Part shown: in pieces, positions 7,734 through 13,453 of the stretch | How positions within the stretch are numbered: position 1 is the stretch's first letter | Layout of the letters: each line of letters begins with the position of its first letter | Origin: Spartobacteria bacterium | GTDB lineage: Bacteria > Verrucomicrobiota > Verrucomicrobiia > Chthoniobacterales > Chthoniobacteraceae | Assembly: GCA_025355595.1 (NCBI GenBank) | Contig: JANXZI010000669.1 | Span: 1 to 13,453 of the forward strand | Length of the DNA stretch: 13,453 nucleotides | Reading direction: 5' to 3' | Notes under the pieces: model-generated | The model's input: the letters and a program-made list of their open reading frames with translations, nothing else | What the model was told of the DNA's origin: nothing | The model's database searches: none | Program-made: the position numbers and the translations under genes

Positions 7734-9248
7734 ATGCGCGCCCTCGCGATCCGCACGACTGCCGATGAAGCCATCGCCGCCATCCCGAGCGGCGCGACGG
7801 TGGCGGTGGGCGGCTTTGTCGGCGCGGGGCATCCCGAACTGCTCACGGCTGCGCTGGAGCGGCGCTTTTTGAAAAGCGGCACGCCGCGCGATCTCACGCT
7901 GTACTACTGCGCAGGGCAGGGGGATCGTGCGGAGCGTGGGCTGAATCACCTCGCGCACGCGGGCTTGCTCCGGCGCGTGATCGGCGGCCACTGGAACCTC
8001 GCGCCAAAGCTCGGCACACTCGCGCTGGCGAATGAGATCGAGGCGTACAATTTTCCGCAGGGCGTGCTCAGCGTGCTGCTGCGAGAGATTGCGGCGAAGC
8101 GACCGGGACTTATCACGCAGGTCGGGCTGAACACATTCATCGATCCCGCGCAAAGCGGCGGGCGGCTGAACGCGCGCACGACGGAGCCGCTCGTCGAATG
8201 CATCGAACTCGACGGGCAGAGGTGGCTGCGCTACAAGCCGGTGCCGATCCACGTCGGCCTCATCCGCGCGACGTATGCGGATGCGCGCGGCAATCTCACG
8301 ATGGAAAAGGAGGGCCTGATTTCCGAGGTGCTGCCGATCGCGCAGGCCGCGAAGAATCACGGCGGCATCGTGATCGCGCAGGTGGAACGCGTCGTGGATC
8401 ACATCGCCGATCCGAAGGCCGTGCGCGTGCCGGGCATCCTCGTGGACTATGTCGTCGAGAGCGGCGGCGTGCAGCACGATCAGACTTTCAGCACGGCGTT
8501 CACGGGCGATTTTGTCGAGCGGAGCAACGCTGCATTCACGCTGCCGGCGATGCCTTTCTCCGAGCGAAAAATCATCGGCGCGCGCGCGCTGCGGGAAATC
8601 CGCAAGGGCGACATCGTGAACCTCGGCATCGGCCTGCCCGAGAGCGTGGCGATGGTTGCGACGGAGACCGGGCGGCTCGCGGATTTTACGCTCACCGTCG
8701 AGAGTGGGCCGACCGGCGGGGTGCCGGCTTCGGGGCTGAGTTTCGGGTGCAGCCATTTCCCGGAGGCGATCATTGACCAGCCATCGCAGTTCGATTTTTA
8801 CGACGGTGGCGGGCTGGATATCGCCGTGCTCGGTGCAGTGGAAGTGGATGCGGAGGGCAGCGTGAACGTTGCGAGTTTTGCCGGGCGCTTCGCCGGAGTC
8901 GGCGGCTTTGTGAACATCGCGCAGTGTGCGAAGCGGCTCGTCTTTTGCCTCACCCTGCGCGCGGGCGAACTCGAAGTGGCGATGGAAAACGGGCGGCTGG
9001 CGATCGTGAAGGAAGGCCGCCATCCAAAATTTGTGCGCGCGATCCAGCATGTGTGCTTTCACGGCCCGAGCGCGCTGGCGCGTGGGCAGGAGGTGCTCTA
9101 CGTGACCGAGCGCGCAGTCTTCAAACTCACGGATGGGGGACTGCAACTCACCGAGATTGCGCCGGGTGTTGATTTGCAAATGCAGGTGCTCGCACAGATG
9201 CAATTCACGCCCCCGATTTCCGAACCGCTAGAACTTATGCCGCTATGA
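7734..9248 (+). CDS. Acyl-CoA:carboxylate CoA-transferase, YdiF/propionate CoA-transferase type
   Basis: 504 aa with both CoA-transferase halves fused in one chain, as in the YdiF/Pct family. The N-terminal half has ATVAVGGFVGAGHPELL and LTLYYCAGQGD; the C-terminal half has IVNLGIGLPESVA, the active-site segment LTVESGPTGGVPASG with E323 as the expected catalytic glutamate that forms the enzyme-CoA thioester, and FDFYDGGGLDIAVLGAVEVD. It transfers CoA between short-chain acyl-CoA and free acids, for example acetoacetate plus acetyl-CoA or propionyl-CoA; exact substrates are unknown. The frame is open back to 7311 inside the SDR gene, but ATG 7734 is the first position giving family sequence, with a GGAGG at 7714-7718. 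It starts 2 nt after the SDR stop and its stop overlaps the thiolase start (ATGA, 9245-9248), which indicates translational coupling. Confidence 0.92.
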   Translation: MRALAIRTTADEAIAAIPSGATVAVGGFVGAGHPELLTAALERRFLKSGTPRDLTLYYCAGQGDRAERGLNHLAHAGLLRRVIGGHWNLAPKLGTLALANEIEAYNFPQGVLSVLLREIAAKRPGLITQVGLNTFIDPAQSGGRLNARTTEPLVECIELDGQRWLRYKPVPIHVGLIRATYADARGNLTMEKEGLISEVLPIAQAAKNHGGIVIAQVERVVDHIADPKAVRVPGILVDYVVESGGVQHDQTFSTAFTGDFVERSNAAFTLPAMPFSERKIIGARALREIRKGDIVNLGIGLPESVAMVATETGRLADFTLTVESGPTGGVPASGLSFGCSHFPEAIIDQPSQFDFYDGGGLDIAVLGAVEVDAEGSVNVASFAGRFAGVGGFVNIAQCAKRLVFCLTLRAGELEVAMENGRLAIVKEGRHPKFVRAIQHVCFHGPSALARGQEVLYVTERAVFKLTDGGLQLTEIAPGVDLQMQVLAQMQFTPPISEPLELMPL

Positions 9249-10396
9249 AAACCGTCCACATCATCGAGGCGAAACGCTCGCCCATCGGCCGTTTCGGCGG
9301 CGGCCTGAAATCCATCAGCGCAGCCGACCTTGGGTGTGCGGTGGCGGATGCCGTCGTCGCGGAAAAGCTGCGCGCGCACATCGATCAGGTGATTCTCGGG
9401 CAGGTCTTGCAGGCGGGCAGCGGGATGAATGTCGCGCGGCAGTGCGGGCTGAAGCTCGGCATTCCGCAGCACGTTCCTGCATTCACGGTGAACATGGCGT
9501 GCGGATCATCGCTGAAGGCTGTCGCACTTGGCGCGGCAGCGATCGTGAGCGGTGAGAGCGGCCTCGTGCTCGCTGGCGGAGTGGAATCCATGAGCCGCGC
9601 GCCGCATTACGCGACCGATTTGCGCTGGGGAAAAAAGCTCGGCGATGCTGCGATGCACGACGCGATCCTCGTGGACGGCCTCACCGATCCGACTTTGAAA
9701 ATCGGCATGGGCGAAACCGCGGAGCGCATTGCGGACAAGCACCGCATCACGCGCGCGGAGCAGGACGTCTTCGCTGCGCGCAGCCAGAGTCGCGTGGCCG
9801 CGAGCCGCGTGGATTTCTCCCGCGAGATCGTGCCAGTGACTGGCCGCGACGGAGCGATCGCGCAGGACGAGCACCCGCGCGCGGACACCACGATCGAGTC
9901 GCTTGCAAAACTCACGCCCGCATTTCGCAAGGACGGCACCGTGACGGCGGGCAACGCCTCGGGCATCAACGACGGCGCGGCGATGGTGCTCCTCGCGAGC
10001 GATGATGCCGTGCGTGTGCACGGCCTCGCGTCGCGTGCACGCATTGTCGCATCCGCGGCGGTCGGCTGCGATCCGGCGGTGATGGGACTCGGGCCCGTCG
10101 GTGCGATTCGCAAAGTGTGCGAGATCACCGGCTGGAAACTCGGCGACGTGGACGCGATCGAGATCAACGAGGCCTTCGCCGCGCAGGTGCTCGGCTGCGT
10201 GAAGGAACTCGGGGTGGACATCGAAAAACTCAACCAGCGCGGCGGAGCGATCGCGCTCGGGCACCCGATCGGCGCGAGCGGCGCGCGCGTGCTCGTGACG
10301 CTGCTGCACATCATGGAGGACAAAAACTTGAAGCGCGGCCTCGCGAGCCTGTGCATCGGCGGCGGGATGGGCATCGCGATGGCGGTCGAGCGGTGA
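9245..10396 (+). CDS. Thiolase, acetyl-CoA C-acetyltransferase
   Basis: 383 aa, close to the typical 390 for biosynthetic-type thiolases. The nucleophile C86 is in NMACGSSLKA, H340 in GGAIALGHPIGASG, and the acid/base C370 in ASLCIGGGMG; EINEAFAAQ and the GGVESMSRAP motif are also present. It catalyses the reversible condensation of two acetyl-CoA to acetoacetyl-CoA, or thiolysis in the other direction, in the cytosol. Together with the upstream CoA transferase and SDR, it completes a route between 3-hydroxybutyrate and acetyl-CoA, usable for ketone-body consumption or for making C4 acids; no PHA synthase or crotonase is in view, so the direction cannot be fixed. The start overlaps the CoA-transferase stop by 4 nt. 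Last gene of the operon, followed by a GC hairpin. Confidence 0.93.
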   Translation: MKTVHIIEAKRSPIGRFGGGLKSISAADLGCAVADAVVAEKLRAHIDQVILGQVLQAGSGMNVARQCGLKLGIPQHVPAFTVNMACGSSLKAVALGAAAIVSGESGLVLAGGVESMSRAPHYATDLRWGKKLGDAAMHDAILVDGLTDPTLKIGMGETAERIADKHRITRAEQDVFAARSQSRVAASRVDFSREIVPVTGRDGAIAQDEHPRADTTIESLAKLTPAFRKDGTVTAGNASGINDGAAMVLLASDDAVRVHGLASRARIVASAAVGCDPAVMGLGPVGAIRKVCEITGWKLGDVDAIEINEAFAAQVLGCVKELGVDIEKLNQRGGAIALGHPIGASGARVLVTLLHIMEDKNLKRGLASLCIGGGMGIAMAVER

Positions 10397-10437
10397 CGGA
10401 CGGCAGCGGCCTGCGTGGCCGCGAACACGGACGGCAG
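10396..10437. repeat. GC stem-loop flanked by 11-bp direct repeats between convergent genes
   Basis: ACGGACGGCAG occurs at 10396-10406 and again at 10427-10437. Between them GCGGCC-TGCGT-GGCCGC (10406-10422) is a perfect 6-bp stem with a 5-nt loop. It begins at the last base of the thiolase stop and ends 3 bp before the stop of the opposing gene. It could act as a two-way terminator, although there is no T-tract, or be a copy of a dispersed palindromic element. Confidence 0.5.
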
Positions 10438-10440
10438 GGG

Positions 10441-10989
10441 CTATTCGTTTGGCACCGTCGGCGCGATGCGCGTCTGCGTGAGCGTGGCGATCTCGGACTT
10501 CCGGCTCTTTTCCACGAGCGGCGCGATGCCGCGATCCACCGCGAGCATCTGCGCAAAGAGCAGATCGTAGTACCGCCGGAGCGCCTGCCGCTTCTCCTCG
10601 TCCGTCTTCGGGTAGCGCGTGTACTCCCATGCGGAGCGCACTTTGTCGTTTGTCTCGGCGATGTTGCGCGCCTTGCGGTAGCGGATGCGCAGATCGATGT
10701 CCTCCGCGGTCACCTTTGGCTTCGCAGTCGCTGCGGGCTTGCCTCCCGGCATGGCTCCGGGGCGCAGTGCGCGCGGTGGGATTTCATCGGGCAAAAGCGA
10801 GGGCGGCGTCGAGGGCAGGGGAAGCGGGTCGCCGAGCGGGAATGTCTTTTCCGTGTCCTTCGCAGGAGCCTTCGGGGGTGTGCCGGGAAAGGTCGCATCG
10901 GGCTTGTCGGACGGCGTGGGCTCCGCGGCACAGGCGGCGCGTGCGGCGAGGAGCGCAAGGCACAGGGCTGGAAAATTCAGGAGACGCAT
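10441..10989 (-). CDS. Secreted proline-rich protein of unknown function
   Basis: 182 aa from the ATG at 10989. The N-terminus MRLLNFPALCLALLAARAACA is a good Sec signal peptide with likely cleavage around ACA-AEP (about residue 21-22). A low-complexity segment rich in proline and lysine follows (about 23-92), then a charged helical C-terminus (about 93-182: TAEDIDLRIRYRKARNIAE, WEYTRYPKTDEEKRQALRRY). I recognise no domain or family. The frame also has ATGs at 11019 (adds MKTRRVVFSP before the signal, also plausible) and 11067, which would overlap the divergent PabB start and is unlikely. No ribosome site separates these options. It is convergent with the thiolase and divergent from pabB, so it appears to be a single-gene unit. 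The product is expected in the periplasm or outside the cell. Confidence 0.65.
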   Translation of the reverse strand: MRLLNFPALCLALLAARAACAAEPTPSDKPDATFPGTPPKAPAKDTEKTFPLGDPLPLPSTPPSLLPDEIPPRALRPGAMPGGKPAATAKPKVTAEDIDLRIRYRKARNIAETNDKVRSAWEYTRYPKTDEEKRQALRRYYDLLFAQMLAVDRGIAPLVEKSRKSEIATLTQTRIAPTVPNE

Positions 10990-11044
10990 CGGCGAAAAGA
11001 CTACGCGGCGAGTTTTCATTTGAAAAGCCCGCGCATCTGGCCAA

Positions 11045-12307
11045 ATGCGGGGCGTGCCCGTCCTCACGAAAAATCACGCAGCGCAGCCGATCGCGCTCGA
11101 CCTCGCTCCCGCCGAGGCCGCCGCGCGGCTGCGGCACCTGCCGGGGCTGGCATTTTTCGACACGTCGAAATCCGCCGGCGATTCGGACGCGCTCTCGATC
11201 GTCGCTGCCGCGCCGAGCGAGATTCTCCGCGGCCACATCGGGCGCGACTGGGACACGCTGAGTGCCGCGCTCGCCGCGCGCGAGTGCGCGCACGGCGGGG
11301 ACGACGGCCTTCCGCATGGCCTCGCCGCGGGCCGTGTGGATTACGACGGGGCGTTCTGCTTCGGCATGTACGACGAGGCGCTACTGTTCCGCCATGCCGA
11401 GCAGCAGTGGTACGCAGTGGGCGATCTCGTTTCAAAAATGCACACTGCGTCGCACGACGCCGCGTGCGCGGTTCCCGATTTCCGCAGCACGATGCCGCGC
11501 GAAAAATTCCTCGCGATGGTCCGCCGCGCGCAGGACTACATCGCGGCGGGCGACATCTATCAGGTGAATCTTTCGCACCGTTTCGAGAGCACGTGGAGCG
11601 GCGAGCCGTGGGCATTTTACGAGGCGCTGCGGCACTACTCGCCCGCGCCGAATGCCGCCTTCCTCGACCTCGGTGGCAGCGCCGTGCTCTCCGCGTCGCC
11701 CGAGTCGTTTTTAAAAATGAGCGGCCGCGCGATCCGCACGCGGCCGATCAAGGGCACGCGCCCGCGCCGCGCCGACGCGCTCGCGGATGAGCGCAGCGCA
11801 TTCGACCTGCTCACCTCGGCGAAGGAAGTCGCCGAGCTGGTGATGATCACCGACCTCGAACGCAACGATCTCGGTATCGTGTGTGATTTCGGCAGCGTGA
11901 CCGTGCCCGAACTCCTGAAACTGGAACGTCACGAGCAAGTCTTCCACCTGGTCTCCACCGTCGAGGGCCGACTCCGCGACGGCGTGGATCACGCCGCCGC
12001 ATTTCGCGCGTGCTTCCCCGGCGGCAGCATCACCGGCGCTCCGAAAAAGCGCGCGCGCGAAATCATCGCCGAGCTGGAGCCGACCCCGCGCGGACTCTAC
12101 ACCGGCGCGCTCGGCTGGTTCGGGTTCAATGGCGAGAGCCAGTTTTCCATCGTCATCCGCAGCGTGGTCATCGAGGGCGGTGTGGCGCATTTCCAAGTCG
12201 GCTCCGGCATCGTCGCCGACAGCTCGCCCGAGGCGGAATGGCAGGAGACGCTCGACAAGGCCGCGGGCATCCTGCTCGCGGCGGAGCGAATGACGAATGA
12301 CGAATGA
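11045..12307 (+). CDS. pabB: Aminodeoxychorismate synthase component I (PabB), chorismate-binding enzyme
   Basis: 420 aa with the chorismate-binding fold filling the C-terminal two thirds: AQDYIAAGDIYQVNLSHRF, SPESFLKM, RPIKGTRPR, ELVMITDLERNDLG, FPGGSITGAPKKRA and VGSGIVADSSPEAEW. K236 in PIKGT is the PabB-type lysine; anthranilate synthase TrpE usually has alanine there, so this is assigned to folate synthesis (chorismate to 4-amino-4-deoxychorismate) rather than tryptophan. No glutamine amidotransferase PabA or lyase PabC is in the window, so the partner must be elsewhere. The N-terminal region is short and diverged compared with TrpE. The ATG at 11045 has no clear ribosome site. The last residues after ILLAAE (RMTNDE) and the stop codon are encoded by CGAATGA tandem repeats, so the C-terminus was apparently set by repeat insertion. 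Confidence 0.88.
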   Translation: MRGVPVLTKNHAAQPIALDLAPAEAAARLRHLPGLAFFDTSKSAGDSDALSIVAAAPSEILRGHIGRDWDTLSAALAARECAHGGDDGLPHGLAAGRVDYDGAFCFGMYDEALLFRHAEQQWYAVGDLVSKMHTASHDAACAVPDFRSTMPREKFLAMVRRAQDYIAAGDIYQVNLSHRFESTWSGEPWAFYEALRHYSPAPNAAFLDLGGSAVLSASPESFLKMSGRAIRTRPIKGTRPRRADALADERSAFDLLTSAKEVAELVMITDLERNDLGIVCDFGSVTVPELLKLERHEQVFHLVSTVEGRLRDGVDHAAAFRACFPGGSITGAPKKRAREIIAELEPTPRGLYTGALGWFGFNGESQFSIVIRSVVIEGGVAHFQVGSGIVADSSPEAEWQETLDKAAGILLAAERMTNDE

Positions 12308-12333
12308 CGAATGACGAATGACGAATGACGAAT
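12287..12333. repeat. Heptamer tandem repeat (CGAATGA)x6 across the pabB 3' end
   Basis: Six exact copies of CGAATGA run from 12287 to 12328, with a partial seventh (CGAAT) to 12333. The first three copies are within pabB and supply its last six codons and its TGA at 12305-12307. Because 7 is not a multiple of 3, three copies read through all frames, so any plus-strand reading frame entering the array meets TGA; the minus strand is open in every frame. Confidence 0.95.
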
Positions 12334-12360
12334 CGCACTCGTCATCCGACATTCGTCATT
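12324..12360. terminator. Imperfectly positioned hairpin formed by the heptamer array, possible two-way terminator
   Basis: AATGACGAAT (12324-12333) is the exact inverse complement of ATTCGTCATT (12351-12360), a 10-bp stem with a 17-nt loop. It lies between the convergent pabB and bactofilin genes and touches the bactofilin stop. AT-rich stem and no T-run make termination uncertain. Confidence 0.35.
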
Positions 12361-12715
12361 ACTTCACCGGCGCCTGCGCGATCACATTCGCAGGCTTCGA
12401 GATTTCCAGCGCGCCCGCGAATGTCGCACCGTCATCCATCGCGAGGCGGAAAGTTTTCAGGCTGCCCTGGAGGTGCGCGGTTTCCTTGAGGTGGCAGCGT
12501 TGCGAGACCTTCGCGTCGCCGTCCACGAGACCGGAACTGGTGAGATTGTCGAGCACGATGGATTTGCTGCGCACTTCCGCGCCTTCGCCGATCACGAGCG
12601 CGCTGCCTTCCACGAGGCTGCCTTTAAATTTTCCGTCGAAGATCAGCTCACCCTTGAACTTCAGAGTCCCGGTGATTTCGATGTCTTTGCCGACCCTGCT
12701 TGGAGTTGTGCTCAT
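12359..12715 (-). CDS. Bactofilin family protein (polymer-forming cytoskeletal protein)
   Basis: 118 aa, matching the small bactofilins that consist of little more than the beta-helix core. The pattern of short strands with glycines is typical: VGKDIEITGTLKFKGELIFD, GSLVEGSALVIGEGAEV, VDGDAKVSQRCHLKETAHLQG and FAGALEI. Bactofilins polymerise without nucleotide and act at the inner face of the membrane in cell shape, stalk or polar organisation; the particular role here is unknown. There is no transmembrane segment, and the N-terminal tail before the core (about MSTTPSRVG) is very short. The ATG at 12713-12715 is the only sensible start, without a clear ribosome site. It is convergent with pabB and separated from it by the heptamer repeats. 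No partner peptidase or shape gene is adjacent. Confidence 0.85.
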   Translation of the reverse strand: MSTTPSRVGKDIEITGTLKFKGELIFDGKFKGSLVEGSALVIGEGAEVRSKSIVLDNLTSSGLVDGDAKVSQRCHLKETAHLQGSLKTFRLAMDDGATFAGALEISKPANVIAQAPVK

Positions 12716-12823
12716 GCCGGAGTGTCAAAATTCGGCGCGCCTTCGGCAATGGAAAACGTCGCCGGTGCGCGCGGTCGGAAAAGCCGGGGCTGACGCACCA
12801 AGACGCTGGGACAATTTCAACGC

Positions 12824-12851
12824 CGAACATCCAACGACCAACGCCCAAGGG
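12824..12851. repeat. Degenerate heptamer repeat of CCAACGA type
   Basis: Four consecutive 7-base units read CGAACAT, CCAACGA, CCAACGC and CCAAGGG. The 7-base period is shared with the CGAATGA array 500 bp to the left, although the units differ. It lies in non-coding DNA and may be a decayed member of a dispersed heptamer family. Confidence 0.6.
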
Positions 12852-12995
12852 AAGAATCCGAAAGCGAAGCGCGGATTGCTTTGGAAGGTGGGCGTGGAGC
12901 CGCCGCAGGCACCTTCCTTCATGCACACAGCCCTTCATCCTCGGAACACGTATCATTTTTTTGTGCGTCAGCCTTGAGATGTCCGCCGAAGTCGC

Positions 12996-13023
12996 TTGTG
13001 TTTCAAAACGCAGGGGCTATGAG
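12996..13023 (+). promoter_or_regulatory. Candidate promoter of tRNA-Pro
   Basis: TTGTGT (12996-13001) and TATGAG (13018-13023) are 16 bp apart, with transcription expected near 13030, about 7 nt before the mature tRNA 5' end. Position and spacing fit a sigma-70 promoter; the box matches are moderate. Confidence 0.4.
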
Positions 13024-13036
13024 TGGCCGCGTTCAT

Positions 13037-13110
13037 CGGGGCGTAGCTTAGCTTGGTAGAGCGCCTGGTTTGGGACCAGGAGGTCGCAGGTTCAAATCCT
13101 GTCGCCCCGA
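13037..13110 (+). tRNA. tRNA-Pro, anticodon TGG
   Basis: A complete cloverleaf of 74 nt: acceptor stem CGGGGCG (13037-13043) with CGCCCCG (13103-13109) and discriminator A; D arm from 13046; anticodon stem CCTGG/CCAGG (13064-13068, 13076-13080) around loop TTTGGGA, anticodon TGG at 13071-13073; 5-nt variable loop AGGTC; T arm GCAGG/CCTGT with loop TTCAAAT. The anticodon TGG reads proline CCN codons. CCA is not encoded; TCA follows the discriminator base. The downstream neighbour is a restriction-modification gene. Confidence 0.97.
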
Positions 13111-13175
13111 TCACTTCGCATTCGCGACGCGGCGGCGTTGCCTTTGCGGAGGCTCGCCTGCTACCGTCGCCACAC

Positions 13176-13453
13176 ATGGGCAGCAGCCGATACGAAGACC
13201 TCACCAAGGAAGACCTCATCCGTCTTCTCGAAGCGCGCGACCGGCGCACCCGCTTTGGCCTCGTGTGGGAGGCGGATGAAATCGAGCGCGACAAGGCGCT
13301 GAATGGCGACTTCGTGGCGCTCGACCTCGCCCCCTCGCTCTCCTGCCCGCAGGACGCGGCGACTTGGCGGAACCTCATCATCGAGGGCGATAATTTCGAC
13401 GCGCTCCGCCACCTCCGCATGTGCTTCGCCGGGCAGGTGAAGTGCATCTACAT
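13176..13453 (+). CDS. mod: Type III restriction-modification methyltransferase subunit (Mod), N-terminal part
   Basis: An ATG at 13176 opens a frame that has no stop before the window ends, giving 92 residues. The start MGSSRYEDLTKEDLIRLLEA, then RTRFGLVWEADEIERDKALN and NLIIEGDNFDALRHLRM followed by GQVKCIY, is the recognised N-terminus of type III Mod adenine methyltransferases; the DPPY catalytic motif should follow immediately, just outside the window. Mod recognises the site and transfers a methyl group from S-adenosylmethionine to adenine; with Res it forms the restriction complex. The Res gene would be expected downstream. A GGAGG at 13148-13152 is too far from the ATG to be a normal ribosome site, and no closer in-frame start exists. 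It begins 65 bp after tRNA-Pro. Confidence 0.87.
   Translation, partial: MGSSRYEDLTKEDLIRLLEARDRRTRFGLVWEADEIERDKALNGDFVALDLAPSLSCPQDAATWRNLIIEGDNFDALRHLRMCFAGQVKCIY

Larger units (their letters stand above)
12716..13036. other. Non-coding gap upstream of bactofilin and tRNA-Pro
   Basis: About 320 bp with no convincing gene on either strand; the open frames here lack family features and run into the bactofilin gene antisense. It should hold the bactofilin promoter on the minus strand, which I could not place. It also contains a degenerate heptamer run (12824-12851) and the likely tRNA promoter at its right end. Confidence 0.6.

Noticed and set aside
7728..9203. A 491-residue open frame antisense to the CoA transferase
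   Set aside because: The plus-strand frame has catalytic and family motifs throughout; the antisense product is rich in R/H and resembles nothing.
10117..11790. A 557-residue plus-strand frame crossing the end of the thiolase and the start of pabB
   Set aside because: It is out of frame with both recognised genes and has Arg/Ala-rich composition typical of shadow frames.
12287..12360. A CRISPR array
   Set aside because: The units are 7 bp with no spacers; it is a simple tandem repeat.

Overview
The window is a GC-rich bacterial chromosome segment, most likely from the Verrucomicrobiota or a PVC relative. That placement is an inference from three things: a DUF1552 protein typical of Planctomycetes/Verrucomicrobia, a bactofilin, and CGAATGA-type heptamer repeats (which I recall from such genomes but cannot verify here). 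Few genes have a Shine-Dalgarno sequence at normal spacing, so several starts were chosen by protein homology.

Layout. 1-558 (+) is the 3' end of a DUF1552 gene. 596-5296 (-) is a two-gene unit: a TIR-domain protein with two further Rossmann-like segments, then, 18 bp downstream, a 1058-aa STAND NTPase with a central membrane helix and a C-terminal FGE-sulfatase-fold domain that lacks the FGE catalytic cysteines. 5564-6847 (-) is an MHS-type MFS transporter. Divergent from it, 6970-10396 (+) is a tight operon of an SDR reductase, a YdiF-type acyl-CoA transferase and a thiolase. Next come a secreted proline-rich protein of unknown function (-), a divergent PabB (+), and a convergent bactofilin (-). 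PabB and the bactofilin are separated by heptamer repeats that encode the PabB C-terminus. The last part holds about 320 bp of non-coding DNA, a tRNA-Pro(TGG) and the start of a type III restriction-modification methyltransferase that runs off the end.

How it fits together. The SDR, CoA transferase and thiolase can interconvert 3-hydroxybutyrate, acetoacetate, acetoacetyl-CoA and acetyl-CoA, and the divergent transporter may carry the organic acid. The TIR/STAND-FGE pair looks like an accessory signalling or defence module: a candidate NADase effector encoded beside an NTP-dependent switch that may read its ligand on the other side of the membrane. The Mod gene just after a tRNA suggests that a second accessory (defence) region begins at the right edge. 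The TIR/STAND pair is the most interesting part of the window.
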